Source of the DNA: Actinocatenispora thailandica
Lineage (GTDB): Bacteria > Actinomycetota > Actinomycetes > Mycobacteriales > Micromonosporaceae
Direction: 5' to 3'
DNA length: 64,000 nucleotides
NCBI RefSeq assembly: GCF_016865425.1
Contig: NZ_AP023355.1
Location: 4,028,198-4,092,197 of the forward strand
Every line of letters begins with the position of its first letter. The first letter of the stretch is position 1. Positions 15,289 through 24,742 of the stretch are shown here, in pieces. Made by a program: the position numbers and the translations under genes. The notes under the pieces were generated by a model, which ran no database searches, had not been told where the DNA came from, and was given only the letters and a program-made list of their open reading frames with translations.

Positions 15289-16401
15289 TCAGCTCGGCGC
15301 CGCGGTGGCCAGCAGCTCCGCGAGGTGCACCACCCGGGTACGGCTGCCCTTCAGCGCGCCGGCGAGCTGCCGGTAGCAGCCTGGGTTGACCACCGCCAGG
15401 TAGTCCAGGTCGAGCCCGGCCAGCGCGTCGAGCTTCGGCGCCAGCACGGCGCGCGAATCCGCCGGCCGCAGCACCGAGTACGAGCCGGCCGCTCCGCAGC
15501 AGCCACCGGCGTCCGGCACCTCGACGTACTCGCCGAGCCGCGCGATCAGCTCGCGCGGCTCGCGCCAGACGCCGACCGCGTTGCGCAGGTGGCACGAGTC
15601 CTGCAGGCCGATCCGCGCCGGCCGGCCACCGGATGCGTGGGGCGGCAGCGGTTCGCCGTTCTCGTCGAGCATGATCGCGCGAAGCTGGGCCGGGTCCGGG
15701 CCGTTGCCGGCGGCGATCCAGGCGGAGAACTCCACCACCCGGTCGGCGCCGAGCTCGGCGGTCAGGTGCGCGGAGCAGCCGCCGGAGGTGGTGACGATCG
15801 TCCCGGGCAGCCGCCGGCCGAGCCGCCGCGCCAGCCGGCGCCCGCGCTCCGACTCGCCGTTGTGCGCGTGCAGCGCCCCGCAGCATCCCTGGACCGCCGG
15901 CGCCCGCAGCGCGGGCACCAGCCGGCGGGCCGAGCGGGACACCTTCGGGTACAGCACCCGCTCGACGCAGCCGAGCATCAGGTGCGGCTCGGCCTCGGTG
16001 CCGCGTCGGGTGACCGCGGCGCGGCGGACCAGCCCGAGCAGCGTGATGCCGACCATGCCGACGAAGGACATCATCGCGAGCAGCCCGCGGGCCAGCAGCG
16101 GCCGGCGCCGACCCTGCCACTCGGTGTCGCGCCACTGCTCCAGCAGCTGCCCGTACTGGACGCCGGCCGGGCAGACGGGCTCACAGGCCCGGCAGCCCAG
16201 GCAGAACTCCGACTGCGCCAGCACGGTCGGATCGGTGACGTCGAGCCGGTCCTCCTGTACCGCGCGCATCAGCGTGATGCGGCCCCGCGGCGAGGACGCC
16301 TCCTCACCGGTCAGCCGGTAGGTGGGGCAGCTCGGCAGGCAGAACCCGCAGGACATGCACCGGCTCAGCAGCTCGTCGTCGAAGATCTTGTCGCCGGCCA
16401 T
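15289..16401 (-). CDS. glcF: (Fe-S)-binding protein, glycolate oxidase iron-sulfur subunit type
   Basis: A 370-residue electron-transfer subunit. Two 4Fe-4S motifs are visible near the N-terminus (CMSCGFCLPSCP and CLGCRACEPVCP), followed by two cysteine-rich CCG domains (QGCCGALHAHNGESERG, then DSCHLRNAVGV, and GGCCGAAGSYSVL). This layout is that of GlcF. ATG 16401 was chosen; it lies 37 nt after the glcD stop, so glcD and glcF are one transcription unit. With GlcD it should oxidise glycolate or a related 2-hydroxyacid at the cytoplasmic membrane face and pass electrons to the quinone pool. D-lactate is an alternative substrate. Confidence 0.92.
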   Translation of the reverse strand: MAGDKIFDDELLSRCMSCGFCLPSCPTYRLTGEEASSPRGRITLMRAVQEDRLDVTDPTVLAQSEFCLGCRACEPVCPAGVQYGQLLEQWRDTEWQGRRRPLLARGLLAMMSFVGMVGITLLGLVRRAAVTRRGTEAEPHLMLGCVERVLYPKVSRSARRLVPALRAPAVQGCCGALHAHNGESERGRRLARRLGRRLPGTIVTTSGGCSAHLTAELGADRVVEFSAWIAAGNGPDPAQLRAIMLDENGEPLPPHASGGRPARIGLQDSCHLRNAVGVWREPRELIARLGEYVEVPDAGGCCGAAGSYSVLRPADSRAVLAPKLDALAGLDLDYLAVVNPGCYRQLAGALKGSRTRVVHLAELLATAAPS

Positions 16402-16438
16402 CAGCAGTACCGCCTTCCGCGCGACCCGCGGCGCCCGG

Positions 16439-17818
16439 TCACGAGCCGAGCTTTCCGGGGTTGAGGATGCCCGCCGGGTCGAACGCCGACTTGATCCGGC
16501 GCAGCAGCGCCAGCTGGTCGGCGCCGAGCCGGCGTTCCAGGTACGGCAGCTTCGCCGCGCCGACGCCGTGCTCGCCGGTGATGGTGCCGCCCAGCTCCAT
16601 CGCCGCGGCGAAGATCTCACCGAACGCGGCGTGCGAGCGTTCGATCGCCTCGGTGTCGTGCGCGTCCAGGACGCAGGTCGGGTGCAGGTTGCCGTCGCCG
16701 GCGTGCCCGAAGGTGCCGATGGTGAGCCGGTGTTTCGCGGCGATGGCGGCGATCCGGTCGGCCATCTCGGCCAGCTGTGGCCGCGGCACCGTGGCGTCCT
16801 CCAGGATCGTCAGCGAGCCGAGCCGGGACAGCGCCGGCAGCGAGCAGCGCCGCGCCGCGAGCAGGTCCTCGCTGGCCGCGATGCTTCCGGCCAGGGTCAC
16901 CCCGGTGGCGCCCTGCTCGGTGCACACCTGACCGATCCGGGCGAGGCTCGCCTCGACCATCTCCGGGTCGCCGTCGTCGCCGAACAGCAGCAGCGCACCG
17001 GCGTCGGTGTCCAGGCCGAGATGGGCGTAGTCCTCGACCGCCGCCACGCAGGTACGGTCGAGGAACTCGCAGGTCGCGGGCGTGATGCCGGCACCGATCA
17101 CGGCGGCGACGGCGCGGCCGGCGGCGGCCAGGTCGGTGAAGTACGCGACGCCGGTGCGGGCCGCCGCCGGCTTCGGCACCAGCGCGACGGTCACCTCGGT
17201 GATCACCCCGAGGGTGCCCTCCGAGCCGGTGAGCAACCGGGTCAGGTCGTAGCCGGCGACGTCCTTCCACAGCCGGCCGCCGGTGCGGATGATCTCGCCG
17301 GTGGCCAGCGCCACCTCCAGCCCGAGCACGTAGTTGCGGGTCACGCCGTACTTGAGGCCGCGCAACCCGCCGGCGCAGGTGGCGACGTTGCCGCCGACGG
17401 TGGACACCACCTGGGAGCCGGGATCGGGCACGTACAGCAGGCCCGCGGCCGCGGCGGCATCGGCGAGCGCCTTGGTCGACACCCCGGGTTGCACCCGGGC
17501 CAGCAGCTCCGGGCCGGAGATCTCCAGGATCCGGGTGAGCCGGGTCAGCACCAGGACGATCCCGCCGGCCAGCGGCACGGTGGCGGCCGCCAGGTTGGAG
17601 CCGGCGCCGCGGGGCACGACCGGTACCGACAGTTCGGTGGCCAGCGTGAGCACCGCGGCGACCTCGGTGGCGTCGCCGGGGAAGACCACCACGTCCGGCC
17701 GGTGGCGGAACAGCGGGGTGGCATCCCGCGCGTACGCCTCCAGGTCGCCCTCGGCGATCCGGACGTGCCGCTCGCCGACGATCTCGGCGAGCCGCCGGGC
17801 CAGTTCGGTGCTGTCCAC
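16439..17818 (-). CDS. glcD: FAD-linked oxidase, glycolate oxidase subunit GlcD type
   Basis: A 459-residue FAD-dependent 2-hydroxyacid dehydrogenase of the vanillyl-alcohol-oxidase superfamily. It has an N-terminal FAD-binding type 4 domain (VVPRGAGSNLA near residue 70, VVSTVGGNVATCAGG near 140, GSEGTLGVITEVTVAL near 200) and a C-terminal FAD-linked oxidase cap ending in GEHGVGAAKLPYLERRLG, the GlcD/DLD signature. The start is GTG 17818, preceded by AGGAGG. It is first in the glcDF unit. The product, glyoxylate, could be used by malate synthase encoded at 42.3 kb. There is no GlcE homologue here, as is common in actinobacteria, where GlcD is self-sufficient for FAD. Confidence 0.92.
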   Translation of the reverse strand: MDSTELARRLAEIVGERHVRIAEGDLEAYARDATPLFRHRPDVVVFPGDATEVAAVLTLATELSVPVVPRGAGSNLAAATVPLAGGIVLVLTRLTRILEISGPELLARVQPGVSTKALADAAAAAGLLYVPDPGSQVVSTVGGNVATCAGGLRGLKYGVTRNYVLGLEVALATGEIIRTGGRLWKDVAGYDLTRLLTGSEGTLGVITEVTVALVPKPAAARTGVAYFTDLAAAGRAVAAVIGAGITPATCEFLDRTCVAAVEDYAHLGLDTDAGALLLFGDDGDPEMVEASLARIGQVCTEQGATGVTLAGSIAASEDLLAARRCSLPALSRLGSLTILEDATVPRPQLAEMADRIAAIAAKHRLTIGTFGHAGDGNLHPTCVLDAHDTEAIERSHAAFGEIFAAAMELGGTITGEHGVGAAKLPYLERRLGADQLALLRRIKSAFDPAGILNPGKLGS

Positions 17819-17891
17819 TGGGCCTCCTGTTCCCGGTCCGCGCCACGACGGAGCTAAATTACCTTCCCTGACCCTACGACGGCATTAATCT

Positions 17892-19889
17892 TCAGCAGCG
17901 GTGGGCCTGCCGCAGCGCGAAGCCACTGGAGATCCGGTACCGGCCGGGCCGGTTCACCGTGACCTCCACCCAACCGTCCCGGGTCGGGCCGAAACAGGCA
18001 TCCGGGCCGGACAGCGTCAGCCAGCGGCTCCACCGCACCCGCACCAGCAGCCGGCCGGACCCGGTCGTGTCGAACACCAGCCCGGTCGGGGTGGAATCGA
18101 CCAGCACACCGACGCCGGACACCAGTTGCTGGGCGTTGCGCACCTGGTAGAGCTTCCAGTCGGAGTTGGACCAGACCCGCTTCAGGTACGGCAGCCCGGC
18201 GGCGATCAGGTCCGCCTCCTGGCGACCGTACTTGTCCAGCTTGGTGGCCTGCGGTACGGCCACGTAGCCGACCGCATTCCGGTACAGCCAGTCCAGGTAG
18301 TCCCCCGGCGCGACGGTGTCGCGGTAGAAGAGCGGATTGCGGTGCACGTCGACCTGGCGCTCCCAGCCCCGGGCCAGCGGCACCGCCTCCGCCACGTACG
18401 TCGACTCCCAGTGGTCGTACAGCGGGACGACCTCCACCCGGCCGATCGGCTTGCGCCGGTCCAGCTCCGCGATCAGCGGCTGGTAGAACGCCGACTGCGC
18501 GGCACGGTTGCCGGCGCTGCCGAGGTCACCGGTCACCAGCGGCGGCTGCCACCAGGTCAGCGCCACCACCGCGCCGGCCAGCAGCCGCCGGTCGACGGTA
18601 CCGACCGCGACGATCACCGGCGTCGCGTACAGCATCGGCAGCCGGGTGATGTTCGACCCGATCGGACTCGGCACCAGGTAGGCGAACAGCACCATCGCCA
18701 CCAGCAGCACCGCACCGATCCGCAGCGCCCGGTAGCGCGGCGGGATCAGGAAGAACGTGACCACCCCGCCGGCCAGGAACACCTTCATCGAGTCGCCGTT
18801 GAACGGCTGCACCCCGCCGTCCGGGAACAGCATGCTCGGCACCAGCCCGACCAGCGCCCCGACGCACAGCACCAGCCCCTCCCGCCAGCCACCGCCCAGG
18901 TGCCGGCGCACCCGCGTGAGCCAGCCGGCCGGGGGCGACGGCGCCGGCGGCTGCCGCAGGCCAGCCAGCAGCAGCGCACCACCGGCCAACCCGACGAACA
19001 GGCCGGCAAGCGGGCTGCCGGCCACCGACAGCACGGCGAGCACGCCGCCCAACACCAGCCGCAGCGAGCGCGGTACCCGGCCGGGCAGGGACACCGCGAC
19101 CAGCGCCGCCATCCCGATCGCGATGCCCAGCGCGAACGTGGTCCGGCCGCTGACCAGGTTGAACACCCCGACCATCGCGGCCAGTACGCCGCCGAGGGTG
19201 GGCCGCCGCACGCCGAACCGCGCCAGCAGGTACGCGAACGCGGCGGACGCCAGTACGCAGGAGACGGCACCGACGCCGCGGGACCCGATCGCCGCGTTGA
19301 GCGGGCCGGCGAGCACGCTGTAACCGAACGGGTAGATCCCCCCGTACCAGCGGAAATCGATGGTGTGCCAGCCGTGCGCGGAGAAGAAGTGGCCGCGCGC
19401 CACCTGGGCGGCGAGGTCGGTACCGGCCAGCGGCAGGAACAGGAACGCGACGGTCAGCGCGAGCGACGTCGCGGTGGTGGCGATCATCGGCACCCGGTAT
19501 CGCTCCGGGAACCAGAAGTCCACCAGGTCGACCCAGTCCCGCCGGCGGCCGATGCGCGGGATCAGGGCCGGCGAGGTCGTCTCCACGTACACCCGGTGCG
19601 GGTCCGCGGCCGGACGGCGCGGGTCCTCCCCGGGGCGTTCCGGGTCCTCCCCGGGACGGCGCGGGTCCGCGGCGGGACCCTGCTCCGGCGAGGTGGCCCG
19701 GTCCGCGTCGTCGGGCACCGCCTCGAACGGCTGGGTGGCGGTCAGCCCGTCCTCGTCACGCTCCCCCGCCGGCGCCTCGCCCACCGGACCGGCGGACGGG
19801 CCGCAACCACCCGGGGCCGCCGCGTCGCGGCCGCGGGTCGTCGCCGCCGTGTCGGCGCCGGACGGCGGATGGTGCGGCTGGTCGGTCAT
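17892..19889 (-). CDS. Large multipass membrane protein with disordered N-terminus (glycosyltransferase-like, unassigned)
   Basis: A 665-residue protein. The first about 130 residues are acidic/Pro/Arg-rich and disordered, with short repeats (DPRRPGEDPERPGEDPRRPAADP). About 10-11 transmembrane helices follow (residues 150-430), then a soluble C-terminal domain of about 220 residues containing WESTYVAEAVPLARGWERQ and ending in PGRYRISSGFALRQ. The layout, with a large extracytoplasmic C-terminal domain and an early loop (HTIDFRWYGGIYPFGYSVLAG), resembles GT-C-type mannosyl or arabinosyl transferases, but I see no definite catalytic motif. Its ATG overlaps the glnE stop by 4 nt, so it is translationally coupled to glnE. 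Confidence 0.8.
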   Translation of the reverse strand: MTDQPHHPPSGADTAATTRGRDAAAPGGCGPSAGPVGEAPAGERDEDGLTATQPFEAVPDDADRATSPEQGPAADPRRPGEDPERPGEDPRRPAADPHRVYVETTSPALIPRIGRRRDWVDLVDFWFPERYRVPMIATTATSLALTVAFLFLPLAGTDLAAQVARGHFFSAHGWHTIDFRWYGGIYPFGYSVLAGPLNAAIGSRGVGAVSCVLASAAFAYLLARFGVRRPTLGGVLAAMVGVFNLVSGRTTFALGIAIGMAALVAVSLPGRVPRSLRLVLGGVLAVLSVAGSPLAGLFVGLAGGALLLAGLRQPPAPSPPAGWLTRVRRHLGGGWREGLVLCVGALVGLVPSMLFPDGGVQPFNGDSMKVFLAGGVVTFFLIPPRYRALRIGAVLLVAMVLFAYLVPSPIGSNITRLPMLYATPVIVAVGTVDRRLLAGAVVALTWWQPPLVTGDLGSAGNRAAQSAFYQPLIAELDRRKPIGRVEVVPLYDHWESTYVAEAVPLARGWERQVDVHRNPLFYRDTVAPGDYLDWLYRNAVGYVAVPQATKLDKYGRQEADLIAAGLPYLKRVWSNSDWKLYQVRNAQQLVSGVGVLVDSTPTGLVFDTTGSGRLLVRVRWSRWLTLSGPDACFGPTRDGWVEVTVNRPGRYRISSGFALRQAHRC

Positions 19890-22800
19890 CCGCCCGCTGC
19901 GCCTCCCGTACCGTCGACCGTCATCCGCGCCTCGACCACCTGCCGGGCGTGCCGGGCGGTGCGCAGGTACTCGTCGACGAACTCACCCGGATCGTCCGTC
20001 TCGAACCCGAGCGCGCGCACCACGCCGGCCAGCTCGACCCCGTGCCGGGGCAACTGGTCGGAGCCGCGCCCGCGCACCAGCATCATCGCGTTACGCACCG
20101 AACCGGCCAGCCGCCACGCCTGCGCCAGCGCGTCCGCCTCGGCGGCGCTCAGCAGGCCGGCGTCGACCGCGGCCGCCACCGCATCGAGCGTACCGGTGAC
20201 GCGCAGTGCCGGGGTGGCCGCCGCGTGCCGCAACTGCAACAGCTGGACGGTCCACTCGACGTCGGCGAGCCCGCCCCGCCCCAGCTTGGTGTGGGTGGCC
20301 GGGTCGGCGCCGCGGGGCAGCCGTTCGGCGTCCACCCGCGCCTTGATCCGGAGGATCTCCACCACCTGCTCGCGGCGCAGGCCCTGCGCCGGGTAGCGGA
20401 CCGGATCGACCAGCGCGGTGAACCGGGCGCCCAGGTCGGCATCACCGGCCACGAACCTGGCCCGCAGCAGCGCCTGCGCCTCCCACACCCGGGACCACCG
20501 GCGGTAGTAGTTGCGGTACGCGTCCAGGCTGCGCGCCAGCGGACCCTGCCGGCCCTCCGGCCGCAGGCCCGCGTCGATCAGCAGCGGCGGGTCCGGCGCC
20601 GGGGCCGCGAGCAGCGCCCGCAACGTCTCCGCGACCTGGTGCGCCTGCTCGGCCGCACCGGGCGCGTCGTCGTACACGAACAGCACGTCGGCGTCCGAAC
20701 CGAAGCCGAGTTCGGCACCGCCGAACCGGCCCATCCCGATCACCGCGAACGACAGCTCGTCCGGGACCCCGGCGGCACGCCGGGCCACCGCGAGCGCCGC
20801 GGCCAGCACCGCGTCGGTGACCTGGGTGAGGGCCGCGCCGACGGCGACCACGTCGAGCCGCCCGAGCAGGTCGGCGCAGGCGATCCGGAACAGCTCCCGG
20901 CGGCGCAGCGCGCGCAGCGCGGCCACCGCCGCGGCCGGCCGCTCGTGCCGGGCCGCCGCGGCCGCCATCGCCTCGGCCAACACCGCCGGATCGCGCGGCA
21001 CCAGCTCGGCGTCGGCGGCGAGCAGCCGCAGCGCCTCCGGATCGCGGGTGAGCAGGTCGGTGACGTACCGGCTCTCGCCGAGCAACCGGGCCAGCCGGAT
21101 CGCCACCGGGCCCGAGTCGCGCAGCAGCCGCAGGTACCACGGGGTGCGGCCGAGTTTCTCGGACACCTGCCGGTACGCGAGCAGGCCGTGGTCGGGTTCC
21201 GGCGCATCGGCGAACTCGGGCAGCAGCGCCGGCAGCAGGGTGCGCTGGATCGCCGCCGACCGTGACACGCCCCCGGTCAGCGCGCCGATGTGCCGCAGCG
21301 CGCCGGCCGGATCGTCGAAACCCAGCGCGGCCAACCGCGACTCGGCCGCCCCCGAGGTGAGCCGCAGCGAATCGGTCGGCACCCGGGCGACCGCCTCCAG
21401 CAGCGGCCGGTACAGCAGCTTCTCGTGCAGCCGGCGCACGTTGTGCGCCAGCTTGCTCCAGTCGGCCAGGAAACCCTGGACCGCGCTGCGCTTCGCCTCG
21501 CCGCGGTATCCCAGCGACTGGGCCAGCCAGCGCAGGCCGGGCTCGGCGTCCGGGATGCGGTGGGTGCGGCGCAGGTGCTGCAACTGCAGCCGGTGCTCGA
21601 TGGCGCGCAGGAACCGGTACCCCTCGGCGAGGTCCTCGCCGTCGGCCCGGCCGACGTAGCCGCCGGCGGTCAGCGCGGCGAGCGCCCGCAGCGTGTTGGT
21701 GCCCCGCAGCTCGGGGTCGGAGCGGCCGTGCACCAGTTGCAGCAGCTGCACCGCGAACTCGATGTCGCGCAGCCCGCCGCGGCCCAGCTTGATCTCCCGC
21801 TCGGCATCCACAGTGGACAGCTGGTCCTCGACCCGACGGCGCATCGCGCGCACCTCGGTGACCATGGACGGCCGTTCCGTGCCCCCCGCCGTCTGCCACA
21901 GCAGCGGATGCACCCGGGCCAGCCACTCGTCGGCGAGCTGCGCGTCACCCGCCGCGTACCGCGCCTTGAGCAGCGCCTGGAACTCCCACCCCTTCGCCCA
22001 GCGCCGGTAGTACGCGTCGTAGCTGGCGACCGTGCGCACCAGCGGACCGTCCCGGCCCTCCGGCCGCAGCCCGGCGTCCAGCTGCCAGGCGACCTGCCGG
22101 CACACGTCGATGACCCGCACCGCGAGCGCGGTGGCCACCCGCAGCGCCACCGCCGAGTCGGCCGGCTGCGTCGGGGTCGGGCCGTCGGTCGCCGGTGGCT
22201 CCGCGACGAAGAGCACGTCCACGTCGCTGACGTAGTTGAGCTCCCGGCCACCGGTCTTTCCCATCGCCACGATCGCCAGCCGGGTCTGATCGGCGTCGTC
22301 CCGTTCGGCCTGGGCGATCCCCAGCGCGGCGGCCAGCGTCGCGTCGGCCAGGTCGGTCAGCTCGCCCATCACGTCGTCGACGCCGCGGACCCCGGTCAGG
22401 TCGGCCGCCGCCACCCGCAGCAGCACCCGCCGGTAGGCCAGCCGCAGCTGCTCCACCGCCGCCGCCCCGCCGGATCCCGCGGCCCGGCCGAGCGCGGCGC
22501 GCAGCGCACCGACGTCGCGCCGGTCGTCCGGATCGGCGGAGCTGGCCAGCACCGACCAGTCGTCGGGACAACCGACCAGGTGATCGCCGAGCGCCGCGGA
22601 GGCGCCCAGCACGGCGAACAGCCGCCGCGCCAGCGCGTGATCGGCGCGCAGCTGCTCCGGCAGCTGCGGCGCGACCGCGACGAGCCGGTGCAGCTGGTGC
22701 AGCGCCAGATCCGGGTCGGCGCTGCCGGCCAGCGCCCGGACCAGCTCCGCGGCCCGCTCGTCGGCCGGACCGGCGGGCTCGGCCCGCCACCAGCCGAGGC

Positions 22801-23029
22801 CGCCGTCCGCCGGGCCGAGCAACAGCAGCGCCCGATCCGCCTCGGCGAACCCGAGTCGGCTCAGCGCCGCCACCCCGCGCCGATCGACCCGCGCCCGATC
22901 TGTCGGGCGCGGCTCGGCGACCGATCGCTCCGCTCGCGCCCCGGCGTCGGCTCCGGCCAACTCACCGGCGTCGACTCCGGCCGGCTCGCCGGCGTCGGCC
23001 CGGACCGGCTCGCCGGCGTCTGCGCTCAC
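19886..23029 (-). CDS. glnE: Bifunctional glutamine synthetase adenylyltransferase/adenylyl-removing enzyme
   Basis: A 1047-residue GlnE, which adenylylates and de-adenylylates type I glutamine synthetase and so tunes ammonium assimilation. The two nucleotidyltransferase domains are both intact: the N-terminal deadenylylase with NYVSDVDVLFV (about residue 265) and the C-terminal adenylylase with FGSDADVLFVYD (about residue 778). Each is followed by a helical GlnD-PII-uridylase-like region (LGRGGLRDIEFAVQLLQL and LGRGGLADVEWTVQLLQL). The first about 30 residues are a degenerate DAGEP/DAGEL repeat absent from most homologues; a start further in is therefore possible. It overlaps the downstream membrane protein gene. 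The classical adenylylated glutamine synthetase is not in this window. Confidence 0.96.
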   Translation of the reverse strand: MSADAGEPVRADAGEPAGVDAGELAGADAGARAERSVAEPRPTDRARVDRRGVAALSRLGFAEADRALLLLGPADGGLGWWRAEPAGPADERAAELVRALAGSADPDLALHQLHRLVAVAPQLPEQLRADHALARRLFAVLGASAALGDHLVGCPDDWSVLASSADPDDRRDVGALRAALGRAAGSGGAAAVEQLRLAYRRVLLRVAAADLTGVRGVDDVMGELTDLADATLAAALGIAQAERDDADQTRLAIVAMGKTGGRELNYVSDVDVLFVAEPPATDGPTPTQPADSAVALRVATALAVRVIDVCRQVAWQLDAGLRPEGRDGPLVRTVASYDAYYRRWAKGWEFQALLKARYAAGDAQLADEWLARVHPLLWQTAGGTERPSMVTEVRAMRRRVEDQLSTVDAEREIKLGRGGLRDIEFAVQLLQLVHGRSDPELRGTNTLRALAALTAGGYVGRADGEDLAEGYRFLRAIEHRLQLQHLRRTHRIPDAEPGLRWLAQSLGYRGEAKRSAVQGFLADWSKLAHNVRRLHEKLLYRPLLEAVARVPTDSLRLTSGAAESRLAALGFDDPAGALRHIGALTGGVSRSAAIQRTLLPALLPEFADAPEPDHGLLAYRQVSEKLGRTPWYLRLLRDSGPVAIRLARLLGESRYVTDLLTRDPEALRLLAADAELVPRDPAVLAEAMAAAAARHERPAAAVAALRALRRRELFRIACADLLGRLDVVAVGAALTQVTDAVLAAALAVARRAAGVPDELSFAVIGMGRFGGAELGFGSDADVLFVYDDAPGAAEQAHQVAETLRALLAAPAPDPPLLIDAGLRPEGRQGPLARSLDAYRNYYRRWSRVWEAQALLRARFVAGDADLGARFTALVDPVRYPAQGLRREQVVEILRIKARVDAERLPRGADPATHTKLGRGGLADVEWTVQLLQLRHAAATPALRVTGTLDAVAAAVDAGLLSAAEADALAQAWRLAGSVRNAMMLVRGRGSDQLPRHGVELAGVVRALGFETDDPGEFVDEYLRTARHARQVVEARMTVDGTGGAAGG

Positions 23030-23077
23030 CGCTGCTCCCGGGTCGTCGTGCTGCCTTCGATCGAGCGGACCACGGGC

Positions 23078-23815
23078 TCAGCCCTCCAGCAGCGGCAACG
23101 AGGTACGCGCCGAGCTGCGCCCGGTGACCAGGTCGGCGAACCGCTGCGCGAACGGTCGCCAGGTCTCCGCCACATCCGGTAGCGCCCGCACACACTGCGT
23201 CAGCAGCGCCTCGCGGTCCAGCCCGGCCTCGGCCACGTCCGTCGAGTCGGCGATCCAGCCGGCCAGCATGTCCCGGTCGCACTCGATGTGGAACTGCAGT
23301 GCCCACATCCGGTCGCCGTACCGGAAGGCCTGGTGCGGGTACGACGGGGAGGCGGCGAGCAGCGTGGCCCCCTCCGGCAGCTCGGTGATCTCGTCGTGGT
23401 GGAACGCGATGACGTCGGGCATCAGCGGCACATCGGCGAACAGCGGGTCGGTACCCGCCGCATCGCGCTTGGCGACGAGCTTCGGCCCGAGCTCCGGGCC
23501 GGCCGCGGCCCGCTCGACGTAGCCGCCGAAGGCCAGCGCGAGCAGCTGCGCGCCGAGGCAGAGCGCGAGCGTCGGGATCCGCTGCCGTCCGGCGGTGCGC
23601 AGCAGCGACTGCTCCCGTTCGTACCACGAGGTGTCCGGCAGACCGCCACCGAGCACCACCAGGCCGGCATAGTCGGACAGATCGTCCGGCAGCAGGTCGC
23701 CGGCGTGTGGCCGCACCACCTCCAGGTGCAGACCGGCGTCGGTGAGCCAGTCGCCGAGCAGCCGCACATCGTCGGTCGGATCGTTCTCCACCACAAGAGT
23801 CCGTGCATCACTCAC
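23078..23815 (-). CDS. Class I glutamine amidotransferase-like protein
   Basis: A 245-residue protein of the GMP-synthase-type glutamine amidotransferase group. The nucleophile elbow is LALCLGAQLLALAFGG, with Cys at about residue 86, and the His/Glu pair lies in ALQFHIECD (about 173-181), so the triad is complete. The start is GTG 23815. It lies 48 nt upstream of glnE on the same strand and is probably co-transcribed with it; glnE-gatase adjacency fits nitrogen metabolism. Stand-alone members of this group hydrolyse glutamine or gamma-glutamyl compounds, including gamma-glutamylpolyamines. The GlnA2 product 5 kb away makes the latter attractive, as inference. Confidence 0.88.
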   Translation of the reverse strand: MSDARTLVVENDPTDDVRLLGDWLTDAGLHLEVVRPHAGDLLPDDLSDYAGLVVLGGGLPDTSWYEREQSLLRTAGRQRIPTLALCLGAQLLALAFGGYVERAAAGPELGPKLVAKRDAAGTDPLFADVPLMPDVIAFHHDEITELPEGATLLAASPSYPHQAFRYGDRMWALQFHIECDRDMLAGWIADSTDVAEAGLDREALLTQCVRALPDVAETWRPFAQRFADLVTGRSSARTSLPLLEG

Positions 23816-23878
23816 GCCTGAAAGGCTATCCGGCGGCCGGCGACCGGCGCCGCTCGCGCCGGCCGCCGGACTGCCTTC

Positions 23879-24625
23879 TCACGTCACCGCGGTCGCCCGG
23901 CGTTGGGCCGGAATGTCCGGCTCGGTGGGGATCAGGCCGGGAACGTGCAGCTCGGCCAGCGCGCGGCGGGCCGGCACCCGCTCGGTGCCGAGGCGAGCCC
24001 GGCGGATCCGGTCGATCCGGAAACCGCGCACCCCGTGCCGCATCCGGCACCAGGCGAGCAGCAGCCAGCGCGGGCCGTCGTCGCCGGGCGCGGCGACCAC
24101 CCCGATCGGCTCCACCAGGCGGCGGCTGCCGTGGCCGTTGCGGTCGGTGTAGTCGAGCTCCAGCACCCGCTCGGTGGCCAGAGCACGCTGCAGCACCACC
24201 GGGATGGCCGGGAACTGCTCGCCGCCGGCCGGCGGGTCGAGGCCGTCACCGGTGGCAACCGCCTCGGCCGCCGCTCCGATCAGCCCCGGGTAACGCGCGG
24301 TCAGCTTGGCCAGCACCGCATCGGCGGTGTCGTGGAACGCCGATCCGGTCAGCTGGGCGAGGCCGACCGCGACGGCGACCGCCTCGTCCGGGGTGAGCGC
24401 CACCGGGGGCAGCTCGCGCCCACCGGTGTCGTCGATCGCGAACCCGCCCTGTGGGCCGGGCACGACGAACAGCGGGACGCCCGATTCGACGAGCGCGGCG
24501 GTGTCGCGCTCGATGGTGCGCACGCTCACCGAGAAACGCTCGGCGAGCCATCGTGTGGAGCGCGGCTCGGGAGCCGCCGCGCGGAGTGCGTCGACGAGGG
24601 CATGCAAACGTTCGGTCCGGTTCAT
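23879..24625 (-). CDS. WYL-domain transcriptional regulator (YafY type)
   Basis: A 248-residue regulator with an N-terminal HTH_11 winged helix (RTERLHALVDALR, then STRWLAERFSVSVRTIERD), a linker and a WYL domain around residues 140-230 (RVLELDYTDRNGHGSRRLVEPIGVV, seen in parts, with the ligand-binding Arg-rich FRIDRIRRARL). WYL domains bind nucleic acid or nucleotide ligands and control metabolic or defence genes. ATG 24625 is the first Met and lacks a strong ribosome site. It lies upstream of the amidotransferase gene with a 63-nt gap, so it may regulate that unit. No obvious operator was identified. Confidence 0.9.
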   Translation of the reverse strand: MNRTERLHALVDALRAAAPEPRSTRWLAERFSVSVRTIERDTAALVESGVPLFVVPGPQGGFAIDDTGGRELPPVALTPDEAVAVAVGLAQLTGSAFHDTADAVLAKLTARYPGLIGAAAEAVATGDGLDPPAGGEQFPAIPVVLQRALATERVLELDYTDRNGHGSRRLVEPIGVVAAPGDDGPRWLLLAWCRMRHGVRGFRIDRIRRARLGTERVPARRALAELHVPGLIPTEPDIPAQRRATAVT

Positions 24626-24742
24626 GCCCCGACGTTACGACCTGGGTGTGACATTTTCGGCCGGCCGAGGTCGGCAAGGACCGCTCCGTCCGGTACCGCC
24701 GGAACCGGCCCACCGCGGACCGCTTCGCGCCGCGGGCCCGGA

